Positions 54,598 to 64,000 of a stretch of DNA of 64,000 nucleotides are shown piece after piece. The notes below the pieces were generated by a model. The model did no database searches and had not been told where the DNA came from. It was given only the letters and a program-made list of their open reading frames with translations. The first letter of the stretch is position 1, and each line of letters opens with the position of its first letter. Origin of the DNA: Perkinsus olseni (taxonomy: Eukaryota > Perkinsozoa > Perkinsida > Perkinsidae); assembly GCA_013115135.1 (NCBI GenBank), contig JABANP010000106.1, positions 1 through 64,000 of the forward strand. Direction: 5' to 3'. A program made the position numbers and the translations under genes.

Positions 54598-56188
54598 TCA
54601 CCTTTGCTGCGTGAGTTCCTCCTCCCTCCTCTCCTGCTCCTCCCCCGCGGTTTGCCGCCTCCGGACCGGCCGTTGAATGGTCCGATCAGCCTCAACGACA
54701 TCCTCTTCGCGTAGGACCAACTTCAGATGGCATGGAAGGGCTATTTTGCACCCTCGGCTGCTCACCCTTACAACCAACCTCTCCAACGAGCACCAAGGGA
54801 GGCAGCTCCTCCTCTTCAACTCTCCTAGATGATGGTCGAGCTTCCGCGTCGAATATGAAAGGGGGCAGGCTTCCGAGGTCTGTGCTGTGCTCACGGCCAA
54901 GGCCTCGGACAACCTGCTGTGTCGGCGAGTCAGTGCCTTCCCCTACTGTTTTCAGCGGACAGCGAAGGTCAGTGAAAGCCTCGACCTTGCGTGCATCCGA
55001 AACTGGACTGGAGCGGGGAGAAATACTAAGGCTGTTGCCGCCGCTTAAGGGCAGATCTCGTTTCTTCGAAAGCTGATCGCATGCCACATTCAGAACTTCT
55101 ATCACCTCGGCGTCGGCAGGAAGATGTTCCACGGCAAACTGAAAACCCCAGCGCCGGCGGTACTCAGCGACGCACTCAGGAGGCTGCACTACCCGAAGGC
55201 CCCTCCGGTATGCCGTCAACGCCTCTCGTCGCCTGCCGAGATGCTCCAGCTGAGCCCCCACGCTATGCATGGCTGCGACCGTTGTGCTGTGTAGGACGCT
55301 TCGTTGACTCTCTAAGCGGCAACCTAGTCCATGGGCTGCATCTGAAGTGGACCGGCCATGCTCTTCCAGTGATCCGAGCGATCTTCACGAAGGCGTACCC
55401 GGGCGAATCATCAACCCGAGTGACGACTATGGACGGCGAGCGCACTGTTGTCGCTGGAGAGCCTACCGTGCATTGAGAAGCTTCAGAGCTCCCTGAGCGT
55501 GTCGGAGGGATTGATGATGTCTCCCTAAGTGGCTGAGCACCGAGGAGATGTTCAGATGCGTCCCGGCCACTGACAGATCGGCAGTCGGACCTTGACAAGC
55601 CATCTCCAGGCGCAGAGCACGGACTAGGAACCTGAGGACGCGGGTGCTGCAGTGTCGAAATTACGAGGGCACCTCATAGCTATATGAGGCCTATCCATAG
55701 CCCTATGGTAAGAAGCCATGTTATTGAGGGTCATGGCATGGAAGCTGGTATCGGAAACGGAGACGGCAAGAGCCTCGGCTTCTTTCAAGTGGGCGATACA
55801 GGAGGCCATTGACCCCTCTCTCAGGTCTCGAGTCGCCTGATGATTTAGAGCTGCGACCTGAAGCAAAGACATAGCTCGAGGCTTCTAGGACTGCGAAGCG
55901 AACGACGGACAGTAATCAGGGCTCCCAAAGCAAGGGATCAGCCGGCTTTGGAGAGAAGGTTCGATTGGGTTCACACCCGCTGACGGGGAAGTGACCCATC
56001 ACGCTGCAGCGGCGACATCGCGGTAAGGGTGCCGAAATCCACATCGAGTGGATGTCATACTTTCTGGGCAGTTATCGTTGAGCCCAATACTCGACATTCA
56101 CACGGTGGCTAGCCGCAACAGACTCCTCTTCAAAGCGTGAAGGAGCAGAAGGTTCGCACTTTTGAACGCGCTGCATCTTCTGCTTCAT
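54598..56188 (-). CDS. Tetratricopeptide-repeat protein
   Basis: Start ATG about 56188 (MKQKMQRVQKCEPSAPSRFE, VNVEYWAQR). Then SLLQVAALNHQATRDLREGS, CIAHLKEAEALAVSVSDTSF, MTLNNMASYHRAMDRPHIAM, FLVRALRLEMACQGPTADLS, HLNISSVLSHLGRHHQSLRH and AQGALKLLN. Later MHSVGAQLEHLGRRREALTA and YRRGLRVVQPPE follow. These are TPR helix pairs of the type with L-x-x-L-G-x-x-x-x-A. The C-terminal part is acidic and Arg-rich (EEDVVEADRTIQRPVRRRQT) and may continue past 54598 through a short intron. The fold is a protein-binding scaffold; partners are unknown. Confidence 0.65.
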
Positions 56189-56433
56189 GGCTTGCTCGCG
56201 AGCTCGCCGGAGTCGGCCTGTCGTTATTCGAACGGTGACCGACACTGCGATTCATGGGACAGTACGATCGAATCGCGTCGAGAAACGACTAAGCTGTGCA
56301 GAACCAACTAAGACAACGCCAAGAACCTCTGAGAAGGCTGATGAGCACCGTTCACACAACGCCTCGGATTGAAAGGGGAAGCCCTCGAGGTTCAGGCCAC
56401 AACGTGACCATGGTCCCTAATAGCAGCGCACGA

Positions 56434-57421
56434 CTAGTCGAATATACTAGGGTCGATGCCGAACTCCTTGTCGACTCGCTCCTCGCTCATCCCTCCACGC
56501 GATGCGATGAACCTGAGAGAACGAGCAGCGACAGCTGTTTACTGGGTTGGCGCGCCTACTGCCTGACGGTGCATATATTGTCGGTCCAGATGTCCAATAG
56601 ATCTCGAGACCGCCGCATCTCCTCGACTGGCAGAACAATCTTGCCGATCAGCGACCAGGGTTCTCAAGCGCACTTTGTTCTTTCATCTTGCTCGGATCGG
56701 TTGCTTCGAGGGCCTCTAGATCCGCCGTCAACTTCCGCCGTTTACCTTCGAGCTCTTCGAACGCCACGCGCATAGCTGCGGACTTCTCCTGAGGGAAACT
56801 ATGCGCGGCGGAGAGACACCGGCCCAGCAACACGGGTCTCGTGGTGGCGGGACTGACCTGCGTGACGCCGCTAGCTTCAAGGGCCGATGAGATCTCCTTC
56901 TTGCGACCTTCGGCCTCGGCCAGAGCTTCCTCAGATGACTGCAGAGAGGCTCGGCTCTTGTCAAGTCTGGTCATTAGTGCTGCCTTCTGACTCGACGGGA
57001 GGGCCCAGTAGCTGCAGGGGTGGGAACTTGCGGCCAGACAGCACTCTGATGATTCCGAATGCTTTCAGCACGATCGAGCACAGCCGCCAGGTTCTATTTC
57101 AGTGGCCAAGAAAACGTACCCCAGTCCATGCAGGACGGCCCCCTTGGAGCCGTACAGTGTGACCTACATGTTCTGCGAGCCAACCTTTTCCATGCTCACT
57201 AGGCGGTCACCATCCACTAGATGCTGGACAACCTCCTTCACCGATTGCGGTACGATACCACACCTGAGCGAACTTCGAGCCCCAAAGGGGTCGATGGGCT
57301 CCAACTTCTTGGCTATCTTTTCAATTTCCTTGAAGTTGTAAAAGCTCTGCTCGGCCATGAGTGCCTCGTGAAGCTTCGCTTTCTTCTGGTCGAGGCTTAA
57401 ACCCTTCGCTCGTTTTGGCAT
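56434..57421 (-). CDS. MND1: Meiotic nuclear division protein 1 homologue
   Basis: Partner of HOP2 in meiotic strand exchange with DMC1/RAD51. Start ATG 57421: MPKRAKGLSLDQKKAKLHEA, FYNFKEIEKIAKK. A short intron leads to GIVPQSVKEVVQHLVDGDRL and VSMEKVGSQN, which together form the winged-helix domain. Next comes the coiled coil: MTRLDKSRASLQSSEEALAE, GRKKEISSALEASGVTQ, AMRVAFEELEGKRRKLTADL and EALEATDPSKMKEQ. Then RDLLDIWTDNIYA (family WTDNI motif) and ERVDKEFGIDPSIFD, with the stop at 56434-56436. Every block is in family order and the total length fits. Introns are about 40-60 nt. Confidence 0.92.
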
Positions 57422-57628
57422 GGTTTCGGTGACACGGTAAGAAACAGGAACTGCTTCTGGGCCATCTCCGGACGAATGCAGTGCACCTTCTGCAAGCACG
57501 GTAGGTCGACGTGTCGAAGTAGCCACGACCATCCTGAGTAATTTCCTGCATTCGAGCCCTCCTCCGCTGTCATTTACCAACAAACGTCCAGTAAAAAAGC
57601 TCACCGAAACCGGAAACAGAAACGTTTG

Positions 57629-59251
57629 TCATGAATTTGACGTAGCGGGGTGGCCGTAGAGCACCCCTCTAAGATACGCATGCTGTGAATGCTTCTGACT
57701 AGGCCAGCTGTCCCATCTGATATGCCGTACGTCGTACCCCAGCCGGGTGAGCAGACGGTGCTTCAGCTCGGTCGTCACCGTCGGGCGCTCCGTTCTGAAG
57801 CAGCCATTACTTCCAGTAGGCGAAGAGGCCCCCCGCGCTACCCGTTTATGAAGTGTCGGGGCCCGTCGATCTCAAGTAGCTTCCTCGAGTTGAAAATGAC
57901 CACATCGATCATGTACGGCTGTTGTAGCGCTACCTGACGACAAGCGGTGGTCACCTGTCTCTCGAAGGGGACCCCTACCTCCAGAGTATGCGACACTCCC
58001 AGATCGGAGAGCTCCCGGGACACCACCAAGTGCTGCTGTGAGGACATGGTCGGCAGGGCATCGTACTGATTGTTGACGCGAAGCTGACCAGACATGTCGC
58101 GACTCTACACCCGCAGGTCTCCCTCCACCTACCTGCGAGACCACAGCCAGAAAATCTCGTGCTTTCTGACTGAGAGCACACCACAGCAGCGGCCGCTCCA
58201 GTCTTATATGCAGCTCGATAACGCAGAGGTTGATTTGGCAGTACGTGTCCAGTCTCGACGGACCCACCCCAGACTGAGCCAAGTACTCCACGACAGCTCC
58301 AAGCAAGCGCTCTTTCAGGTCGTAAAGCTCCTGACCGTCGCCATCCGAGCGATACTGGCACACTAACGGTAGCATGAGGTGGTTCAGGGTGTCCACCAGC
58401 GGCTTCGTTGGTTGGGCGGGCCACTTGGGGACCTCCGAAGCTACTAAATGCATCATTGTGTAGAACCGAGGATGATCCTCGAGACCAAGCTTCGTGCAGA
58501 TTTGGAGCAGGACAGCCAGTCTGAAGGCGCAGATCTCGCCCTGTTGTTCATGCGCCGCGGCTGCATCTACTAGTCTACCCAGGACCACCCGATCGATACG
58601 GACGCTCAGGTTGCCCATGATGCCGAGGAGAGCGCGGAAGGCTGCGAACTGGTTGTCGTCGTCGCCGAGGACCATCGCCCGACGTGCAAGAGTAGCCGCC
58701 AGCTCGTTGTCGAAGATGCCAACTTTCTTGTACGCCCCGCAGATTGCGATGATCTGATATGACCGCATCTGACTCGTTCGCTTCGCCAAGGCTGGGAAGG
58801 CAGCCTCGAAGACGTCCATCATGCCGGTCTCGTGCTCCCGGACGCCTAACGTGGCGAGGGTGCTGAGGAGCCTCGCGAGGTCCCGGCCGCTGGCCTGCTC
58901 CAGCAGCTCCTCCTGCCGGATGAGCACCCGGCGAGCCAGCTCCCGAGCGCCCTCTCTGTCGTCGTTCTGTGCGAATGCGAATAGCAGGCGGATGAGGTCG
59001 GGCACTGGTAGCCGTAGAAGGTGACGAGAGGCCCAATCTCGACAAGTAGTGAAGTACTGGTCCACCTTGCTCCTCTCTGATACTTGCGCGAAGGCGGCGT
59101 CGCCCATCGCCTTCATCGGACATTTTCTGCCGCTTTCTTCGAAGTGCGTAAGATACGCCGAATTCAGGCAACACAAGCCTGGCCAACACGATGCCTTCAT
59201 CCCCAAGGGGACCGCCGCCTGCAGACCCGCTGATACCACAGGTAGTGGCAT
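57629..59251 (-). CDS. RAP-domain protein (FASTK-like), probably organellar
   Basis: From ATG 59251 one long exon gives helical repeats (LLRLPVPDLIRLLFAFAQND, SGRDLARLLSTLATLGVREH, QIIAICGAYKKVGIFDNELA) typical of FASTK/RAP proteins. A 50-60 nt intron after AVVSQ joins LRVNNQYDALPTMSSQQHLV. The C-terminal RAP domain is clear: YMIDVVIFNSRKLLEIDGPR followed by HFING, then after an intron ELKHRLLTRLGYDVRHIRWD and SW, with the stop at 57629-57631. RAP proteins bind RNA, usually in mitochondria or plastids, and are expanded in apicomplexans and relatives. The N terminus could be a targeting peptide, or an upstream exon may exist. Confidence 0.88.
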
Positions 59252-59384
59252 CTTGAAAAACCTGATGGTGGGGCAGGAGGACTACGGCGTTACCCCACAC
59301 GACACTTCCCATAAGCATGTGAATAGGAGGACTGCATTAGGCATGTTGAACGGTCAGTGATAGGGCTGTACAAAAAAACAAAAA

Positions 59385-59648
59385 TCATCTCTGAGCTCCT
59401 AAAATCTCTCGAAGCGGTGCCATCCGACCACTCCGAAGTTTCGCTATGACGGTGCCGTGGATAACCTCGCACTCAACTCGAAAGGCACCTAGGGAAGTCT
59501 CGAACTCCCCTCCTAGGATTCCGGGCTTACCCCCGATCAGGTAATGGTGGCTACCCGCGGCTCGGCTGGTGGGCGTGCGCTCAACAGAGGGGACAGCAAC
59601 GCCTTCTGACCGCAGGGCCTCCACCAGCTTCTGCACGGCGTCGTCAAC
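59385..59648 (-). CDS. 3' exon of a small protein, unrecognised
   Basis: An open exon preceded by a CAG acceptor at about 59649 reads VDDAVQKLVEALRSEGVAVP, AGSHHYLIGGKPGILGGEFE, TSLGAFRVECEVIHGTVIAK and LREILGAQR, with the stop at 59385. It looks like a compact alpha/beta domain; the G-G-x-F-E-T-S-x-G-x-F-R-V pattern faintly recalls the accessory domain of lipoate ligases, but that is speculative. Upstream coding (RPLDRVRLVPRKTDSLWS) probably lies in 59650-59760, but I could not find the start. Confidence 0.45.
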   Translation of the reverse strand, partial: VDDAVQKLVEALRSEGVAVPSVERTPTSRAAGSHHYLIGGKPGILGGEFETSLGAFRVECEVIHGTVIAKLRSGRMAPLREILGAQR

Positions 59649-59828
59649 CTGACCACAGACTGTCGGTCTTCCGAGGGACTAAACGTACTCGATCGAGTGG
59701 TCTCATGGAAGGCTGAGACGAAGGAGTCGCTGGCTGTGACTTTGACCAGTTACGGTGGCTGAACGCCCCAATGAGGAGACCGTGGGGGGAATTCTGAAGA
59801 ATAGCCGCTGACGAGAGCTTCAGCCTGT

Positions 59829-60668
59829 CTAAATCATAACATCCTTGTCCTTCCGAGTATGCTTCGTCTTGATGGCTGTGCGTATGTGAGCGTTCTCCTC
59901 AGCGCTGATGATGCCGTCACTCAGTATACTATCGAACTCGTCCGGTATGAGCACCGATGGCAGCGAGTCATTCAGGCCGCTGTTGTGCATCATAGTGGGC
60001 CGACATCCTCCCTCGACCTGCCATCAAGGGACCCGCCTCTCTACGATGATCCGACTCACCCCACCGCCATTTTCGTCCACTCCGCTGGACGGCCATCCAG
60101 CAGGGGTATCAGTGACAGCATAGTACCCCGAAAGGCCAGAGAACGGGTCAACACCTACCACACCACCGCGACTTCGCCGGGAGACGTACCCTCCGCTCAC
60201 CAAAACGAAGGTTGTATCGCTGTGCAACGCTCTGTAGATGACGCTTGGCCACTTCAAGCTCCCTTACGGTGGCGCTGAGCCGGCGTTCCTAACATGGCGG
60301 CCATTCACGCATTCGGAGGAACTGCCTACTCTATCGAGAATGTTTCGGTTGAGTGTGAGTAGCATAGCGTCCTTCTCCGCCACCGCAGCATCGGCTACCC
60401 GCAAACGCGCCTCCAACGCCTGAGAGGAACCACGCTCGTCCTAATGCGAGGTACGGGGAATTCCCGAATCACTTGGATCTGCTTGTCTCGACTGGCCACG
60501 GCGTCCTTTATCTGCTGCTTATACCGCTCCTCCAGGTCCTTACTGCTGGCGCTGTCATCAGTGGTAGAACATGACAGAGAGGCTGTGCCTGCCAGCCGCG
60601 GTCAGTTTCCCCTTCAACCTCTCCAGCGTGCCGAACTGCAGCGACATGCTTGACTCCAACGCAGACAT
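59829..60668 (-). CDS. Coiled-coil protein, unrecognised
   Basis: Start ATG 60668 (MSALESSMSLQFGTLER). A 66-nt intron leads to ASSKDLEERYKQQIKDAVAS and DKQIQVIREFPVPR, then EARLRVADAAVAEKDAMLLT and LNRNILDRV. Later exons give YRALHSDTTFVLV and finally MMHNSGLNDSLPSVLIPDEF, DSILSDGIISAEENAHIRTA, IKTKHTRKDKDVM, with the stop at 59829-59831. It is helical throughout, with a basic C terminus. No family recognised. The middle exons (60,030-60,260) are the least certain. Confidence 0.55.
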
Positions 60669-60774
60669 CTATTCCACCATGATTTCGTCATTTTGTGGTA
60701 CTGGGATCGCCGAGGGACGATCGCAATAATCAACCCGACGCAGCCAGGACAGACCGTGCAACGCACAAGGACCA

Positions 60775-61063
60775 TCAATGCTCGATCGTGAGCGCCACGA
60801 TAGCCCTACTGAGTGAAGCTCGCCGCCTAGCGTCCACGGTGAGAGCACGCCGGCATCCTGTCTTCCCCATGGACTTTCTCTTGTCCTCCAGAGAAGTCTC
60901 ATGTGTGCGTACCTCGCCGTAACTACCGTACGTAATATGCCCCCCAAGCAGCTGCTGAACTCACCTCCGCATCGAAGGCCTCTATGGACTTGTTGGTGTA
61001 CATCAGTCGGGCTAGATTCGCCGACGTTCGAGGTCGCTTATCCACAGTGCTGCCTATCGACAT
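60775..61063 (-). CDS. Small basic two-exon protein
   Basis: Start ATG 61063: MSIGSTVDKRPRTSANLARL, MYTNKSIEAFDAE. An intron GTGAGTTC...ATGAG of about 66 nt follows, then TSLEDKRKSMGKTGCRRALT and DARRRASLSRAIVALTIEH, with the stop at 60775-60777. About 75 residues, rich in Arg and Lys. No family recognised. It lies about 105 bp upstream of the preceding coiled-coil gene, on the same strand. Confidence 0.5.
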
Positions 61064-61607
61064 AGGGCTTACCAATAACACTATGAAACTACTCTACAAC
61101 TCTGAATACAGCGAGGCGACCTCGAGAGTCGGCGAGTTCAGCGCGTCTAATGGTCTTTAGACTCCAACCGTATTTCTCCCAAGCCCAACTTCATCTACGG
61201 CACCCGCTGGGCTGACTGAACTCATGTCACAGCGGGGATCAACAGAAAATATGCAGGCGGTTGGTAATAAGAAAGTGGCACAACGAGTAAACACTACAAA
61301 GGCACATCCCAATGGGACGACAGTTGAACAAACATAAATAGGGAAAACAAGCCAGGGTATATGGGACGAGTGACAGCGCCTTGCCATCACAGGATTGCCT
61401 TCGCCAGAGCAGAGCTAGTATCTAGGAATGGCGTTCTGTGCATGCATCGATCACTATCGGAAGCTCCTACGAGTCGCAGTCTATGAGCCAGCAAAGTTCT
61501 CTCGCGATGGAAGTTTTTGCCGTAATATATTACCCGAGCCGAGCTGCGGCACGCCGTCAAAGAAGAGTTGAGCGCCAACTACCGACCACTGCTTGCCACA
61601 GGTAGCA
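61064..61607. other. Intergenic
   Basis: No convincing coding sequence, RNA gene or repeat noticed on either strand. Confidence 0.4.
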
Positions 61608-64000
61608 TCACTCCACCCCTCTCCTCATATAGGAATCGACAAGCCTAATCCTACCCGATTGGGTTTCTGCCCCCTTCTCTGCGACAGGTCCATGATCAGC
61701 CTCCGTAGAAGGGGTAGTGGCAGCTGTTGTAGCGGGAGTGACGACGATCGCCTCGACGCTACTCCGCTTCGGTGTTTCCGATGCGCTGCTGGATTGTGTC
61801 TCTATGGGCTCGATGGCAGCATCAGCCTGCCGTGTGTCCGCTGTTCCCTGGCTAGACGATACACGGCTGATCTCTTCTCCTGAAGGAGCGGCGAGGGGGC
61901 CCTCAGCAATCTGAAAAGCAGAACCCATGAACGCTCAACGGCTGGCCGCGAGCCTCGGCCCTGCTTGCGACAACAAGTTTCACGATACGACAGACAGCTG
62001 CCTAACCTGGGCCCTCAGCCCTTGCAGCTTCTCCTCCATATTCCACTTGTCCTCTAACGCCTACAGCACGGGAGCAAATTACCATGGTGAACGACCAGCA
62101 GTTGGCAATCACCTCATTGAGATGAGTCCACAGTTCATCATGCTGCCGTTGAAGCTTTCTTAGCTCTTCCCGAAGTCTCTCCACCTCACTGGTCACCTAA
62201 CCGAATCCCCAGCACTGACGGTAACGAAGCGGCAGTCTGGTGATGAGCACACCGACGGTTGACGGAGCAACCGGCAAAGATGTGGCAAATAACAATACGC
62301 AAACCACACTCATTCGGATTAAAAATGCAGAAAAGAACAGAGTGACCCCTATAGCACGTTTCTCTCTGTAAGACTCTGTTTTCTGCGCTAGAACGTTGGG
62401 TGTTATACCACATTTCGATCAATTCTCCCTATTGAATACGCTACTAGTCGAACTAGGAAACCTGAGCCTCCCGTCTGCAACTCATAATACTAAGGGATTA
62501 TAATAATATTCTCTAAGGAATCCATAACAGTAAAAGTCCATCCCGCGAAGAGAAATAAAGACTTCCATACCAACTACCCCACCTCAGCGCCAGCTTGTTC
62601 TCCCTCCTTGCCCTCCTCATAATCCTTGAGATCGGCCCTGAGCCCAGATAGCTCCGCCTCTCTGACCATCATAACCACCAAAACATCAAACTCCCCCACC
62701 ATTATCATAACCGCTCACATACCGACTTTTCAGCTGCTGCTTCAACTCCACATTCTCCTGCGCCAAGGCTTGGATGACTCCTGCAAGATACTACGACTGC
62801 ATCCAGCCTGCCGTCACCCGCCCGTCCACGTACCGCGTGATCCCTCCGACGACCCATCGTCATCCACACCCCTCCTCTTTTGAAGCTCCTCTCTTAGGTC
62901 AGCGTTTTGCCCCTCCAATCGCTTCGCCCTGGCCAGCAGCTCCTCAACACGTTGCTTATCCTCGTCAGGCTCTACACCACAACTAACTCCCAACAACCAT
63001 CGCCAATCGCACCTACTTGTGTCCTGCTCATCGCCATTACCGCCAGCAGCAACAGGAGTAGGTTGGCCATTGTGCCTTCGCAGAGTGTCCAGCTCTTCTT
63101 GCAGCTTCTCCACTTGTTGACACAGATCGTCTCTCTCCTGTTAAAACTCCCATACATCTGGAAACACGGGCGAAGCAAGCTCTCCGGTTTACGTCAATAA
63201 CAGCGTCCATTTCGTTCTGCATCTCCTCATTGGTGTTCAGCAGTGAGTCGTATACCTCGGCAGGGTCCTCGCCATACCTATTAATACAAACCCTGCAAGT
63301 TCGATAAAAAAGACAGTTTTTCTCCGGTTCTTAGCTAATTCTTCAAATATAGTACAACTCCAAATACCTCCTCCAGTTTCCTCAATTGCCATCGAGCTAG
63401 AGTCGCCTACGAGCCTTGTGTCTTAATTTTATCTCCACAAAATCATTTCTCAATTTTATCTTCATTTTGAAGCATTCCATACTACTGTCCCTCCTACCAA
63501 CCGCCGCCTACACTTTTTTCACGAGCTTCATCATCTCAGCCTCCTTTTGCTTCGACCCATTCCTCTCGGTCAACAGCTTCTTCTCCAGCGTTAATTTCTG
63601 GTCCAGGTCCTCCTGGAGGTACCTACGAGAACCAAATAGCTCAACCCGACCCATGCTGTTCATTGAGCATATCATGAGAGATGCCTGGACATGACTGACA
63701 ATGCTGAGCCAGCCGCCCATCAATCGCCAAGGCAGGTCCGGCACAGCCGTCCTACGCTATATCATTCCGCATGGCATCCATATCCGCGTTCGCAGACCGT
63801 ATTTCCTCCTTGGTATTCTGTAACTGAGGTGACACTCGCTCCCTTTCGCCGTCAAAGTCCTAAACTGGAGGTCGCCCGAGTGTTGATGAGTGGGACGATC
63901 TGTGATACTCGGATAGTCGGTGGTGGCCGTTTAGCGCCAACAGACTAGCCTAGTTCCCCGGTGCTAGAGCTTCGCGAGCCTACGTCTGTCTGTATCCTCG
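61608..64000 (-). CDS. Large coiled-coil protein, partial (runs off right edge)
   Basis: A series of short exons on the - strand all read heptad coiled coil: TKEEIRSANADMDAMRNDIA (63,800), YLQEDLDQKLTLEKKLLTER (63,600), DPAEVYDSLLNTNEEMQNEM (63,250), VEKLQEELDTLRRHNGQP (63,100), VEELLARAKRLEGQNADLRE (62,930), ALAQENVELKQQLKSR (62,740), LSGLRADLKDYEEGKEGEQA (62,620), SEVERLREELRKLQRQHDEL (62,170) and EDKWNMEEKLQGLRAQV (62,030). The final exon is Ser/Thr/Ala-rich and ends at 61608. The region 62,200-62,560 is non-coding and may be a longer intron or a gene boundary. The start lies beyond the window. The role is probably cytoskeletal or scaffold; no family named. Confidence 0.65.

Overview
The window looks like a compact nuclear genome of a flagellated protist. 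Genes are packed on both strands. Most are cut by very short GT-AG introns, typically 40-60 nt, which I placed by following conserved protein motifs across frames. Gene content is eukaryotic: ER BiP, epsilon-tubulin, PIH-type dynein-assembly proteins, MND1, ADAT3, a RAP-domain protein, long-chain acyl-CoA synthetases, a pepsin-like protease and a Ty3/gypsy retrotransposon. A RAP protein together with basal-body/cilium genes points to an alveolate. A Perkinsus-like lineage is my best guess, but this is inference and not proven by the sequence.

Layout. 0.4-1.8 kb: spliced + strand coiled-coil gene. 3.4-5.3 kb: ADAT3 and a small coiled-coil gene on the - strand. 5.6-7.0 kb: weakly supported + strand gene. 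6.9-11.3 kb: tandem pair of ADP-ribose/CDP-alcohol diphosphatase-like metallophosphoesterases (-). 11.5-14.7 kb: an unrecognised gene and a leucine-rich-repeat gene (-). 15.5-18.1 kb: a long secreted protein built from three ~165-residue repeats (-). 18.4-29.6 kb: three acyl-CoA synthetase paralogues (one +, two -) that share near-identical DNA tracts, with an unrecognised + strand gene between the first two. 30.9-38.5 kb: an apparently intact Ty3/gypsy element in - orientation, with 270-bp LTRs, an initiator-Met-type primer site, gag, pol and a very clear -1 frameshift signal. 39.1-43.2 kb: aspartic protease, AlkB-like protein, AT-hook nuclear protein (-). 43.8-45.8 kb: intronless BiP (+), followed by three copies of an ~80-bp repeat. 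46.4-51.2 kb: epsilon-tubulin and PIH/CS-domain modules (-), with a tRNA-Ile(AAU) on the + strand between the PIH modules. 51.4-64 kb: almost all - strand: a tiny secreted protein, several coiled-coil proteins, a TPR protein, MND1, a RAP-domain protein and a large coiled-coil gene running off the right edge.

Biology. Epsilon-tubulin plus PIH proteins suggest basal-body and axonemal dynein assembly. MND1 suggests meiotic recombination. The acyl-CoA synthetase trio activates fatty acids. The most notable items are the textbook gag-pol frameshift cassette, the mosaic near-identity among the synthetase paralogues, and the secreted repeat protein with no family I recognise.

For spliced genes the coordinates run from start codon to stop codon including introns. 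Exon edges are hand-read and some are unresolved, as stated in each entry.
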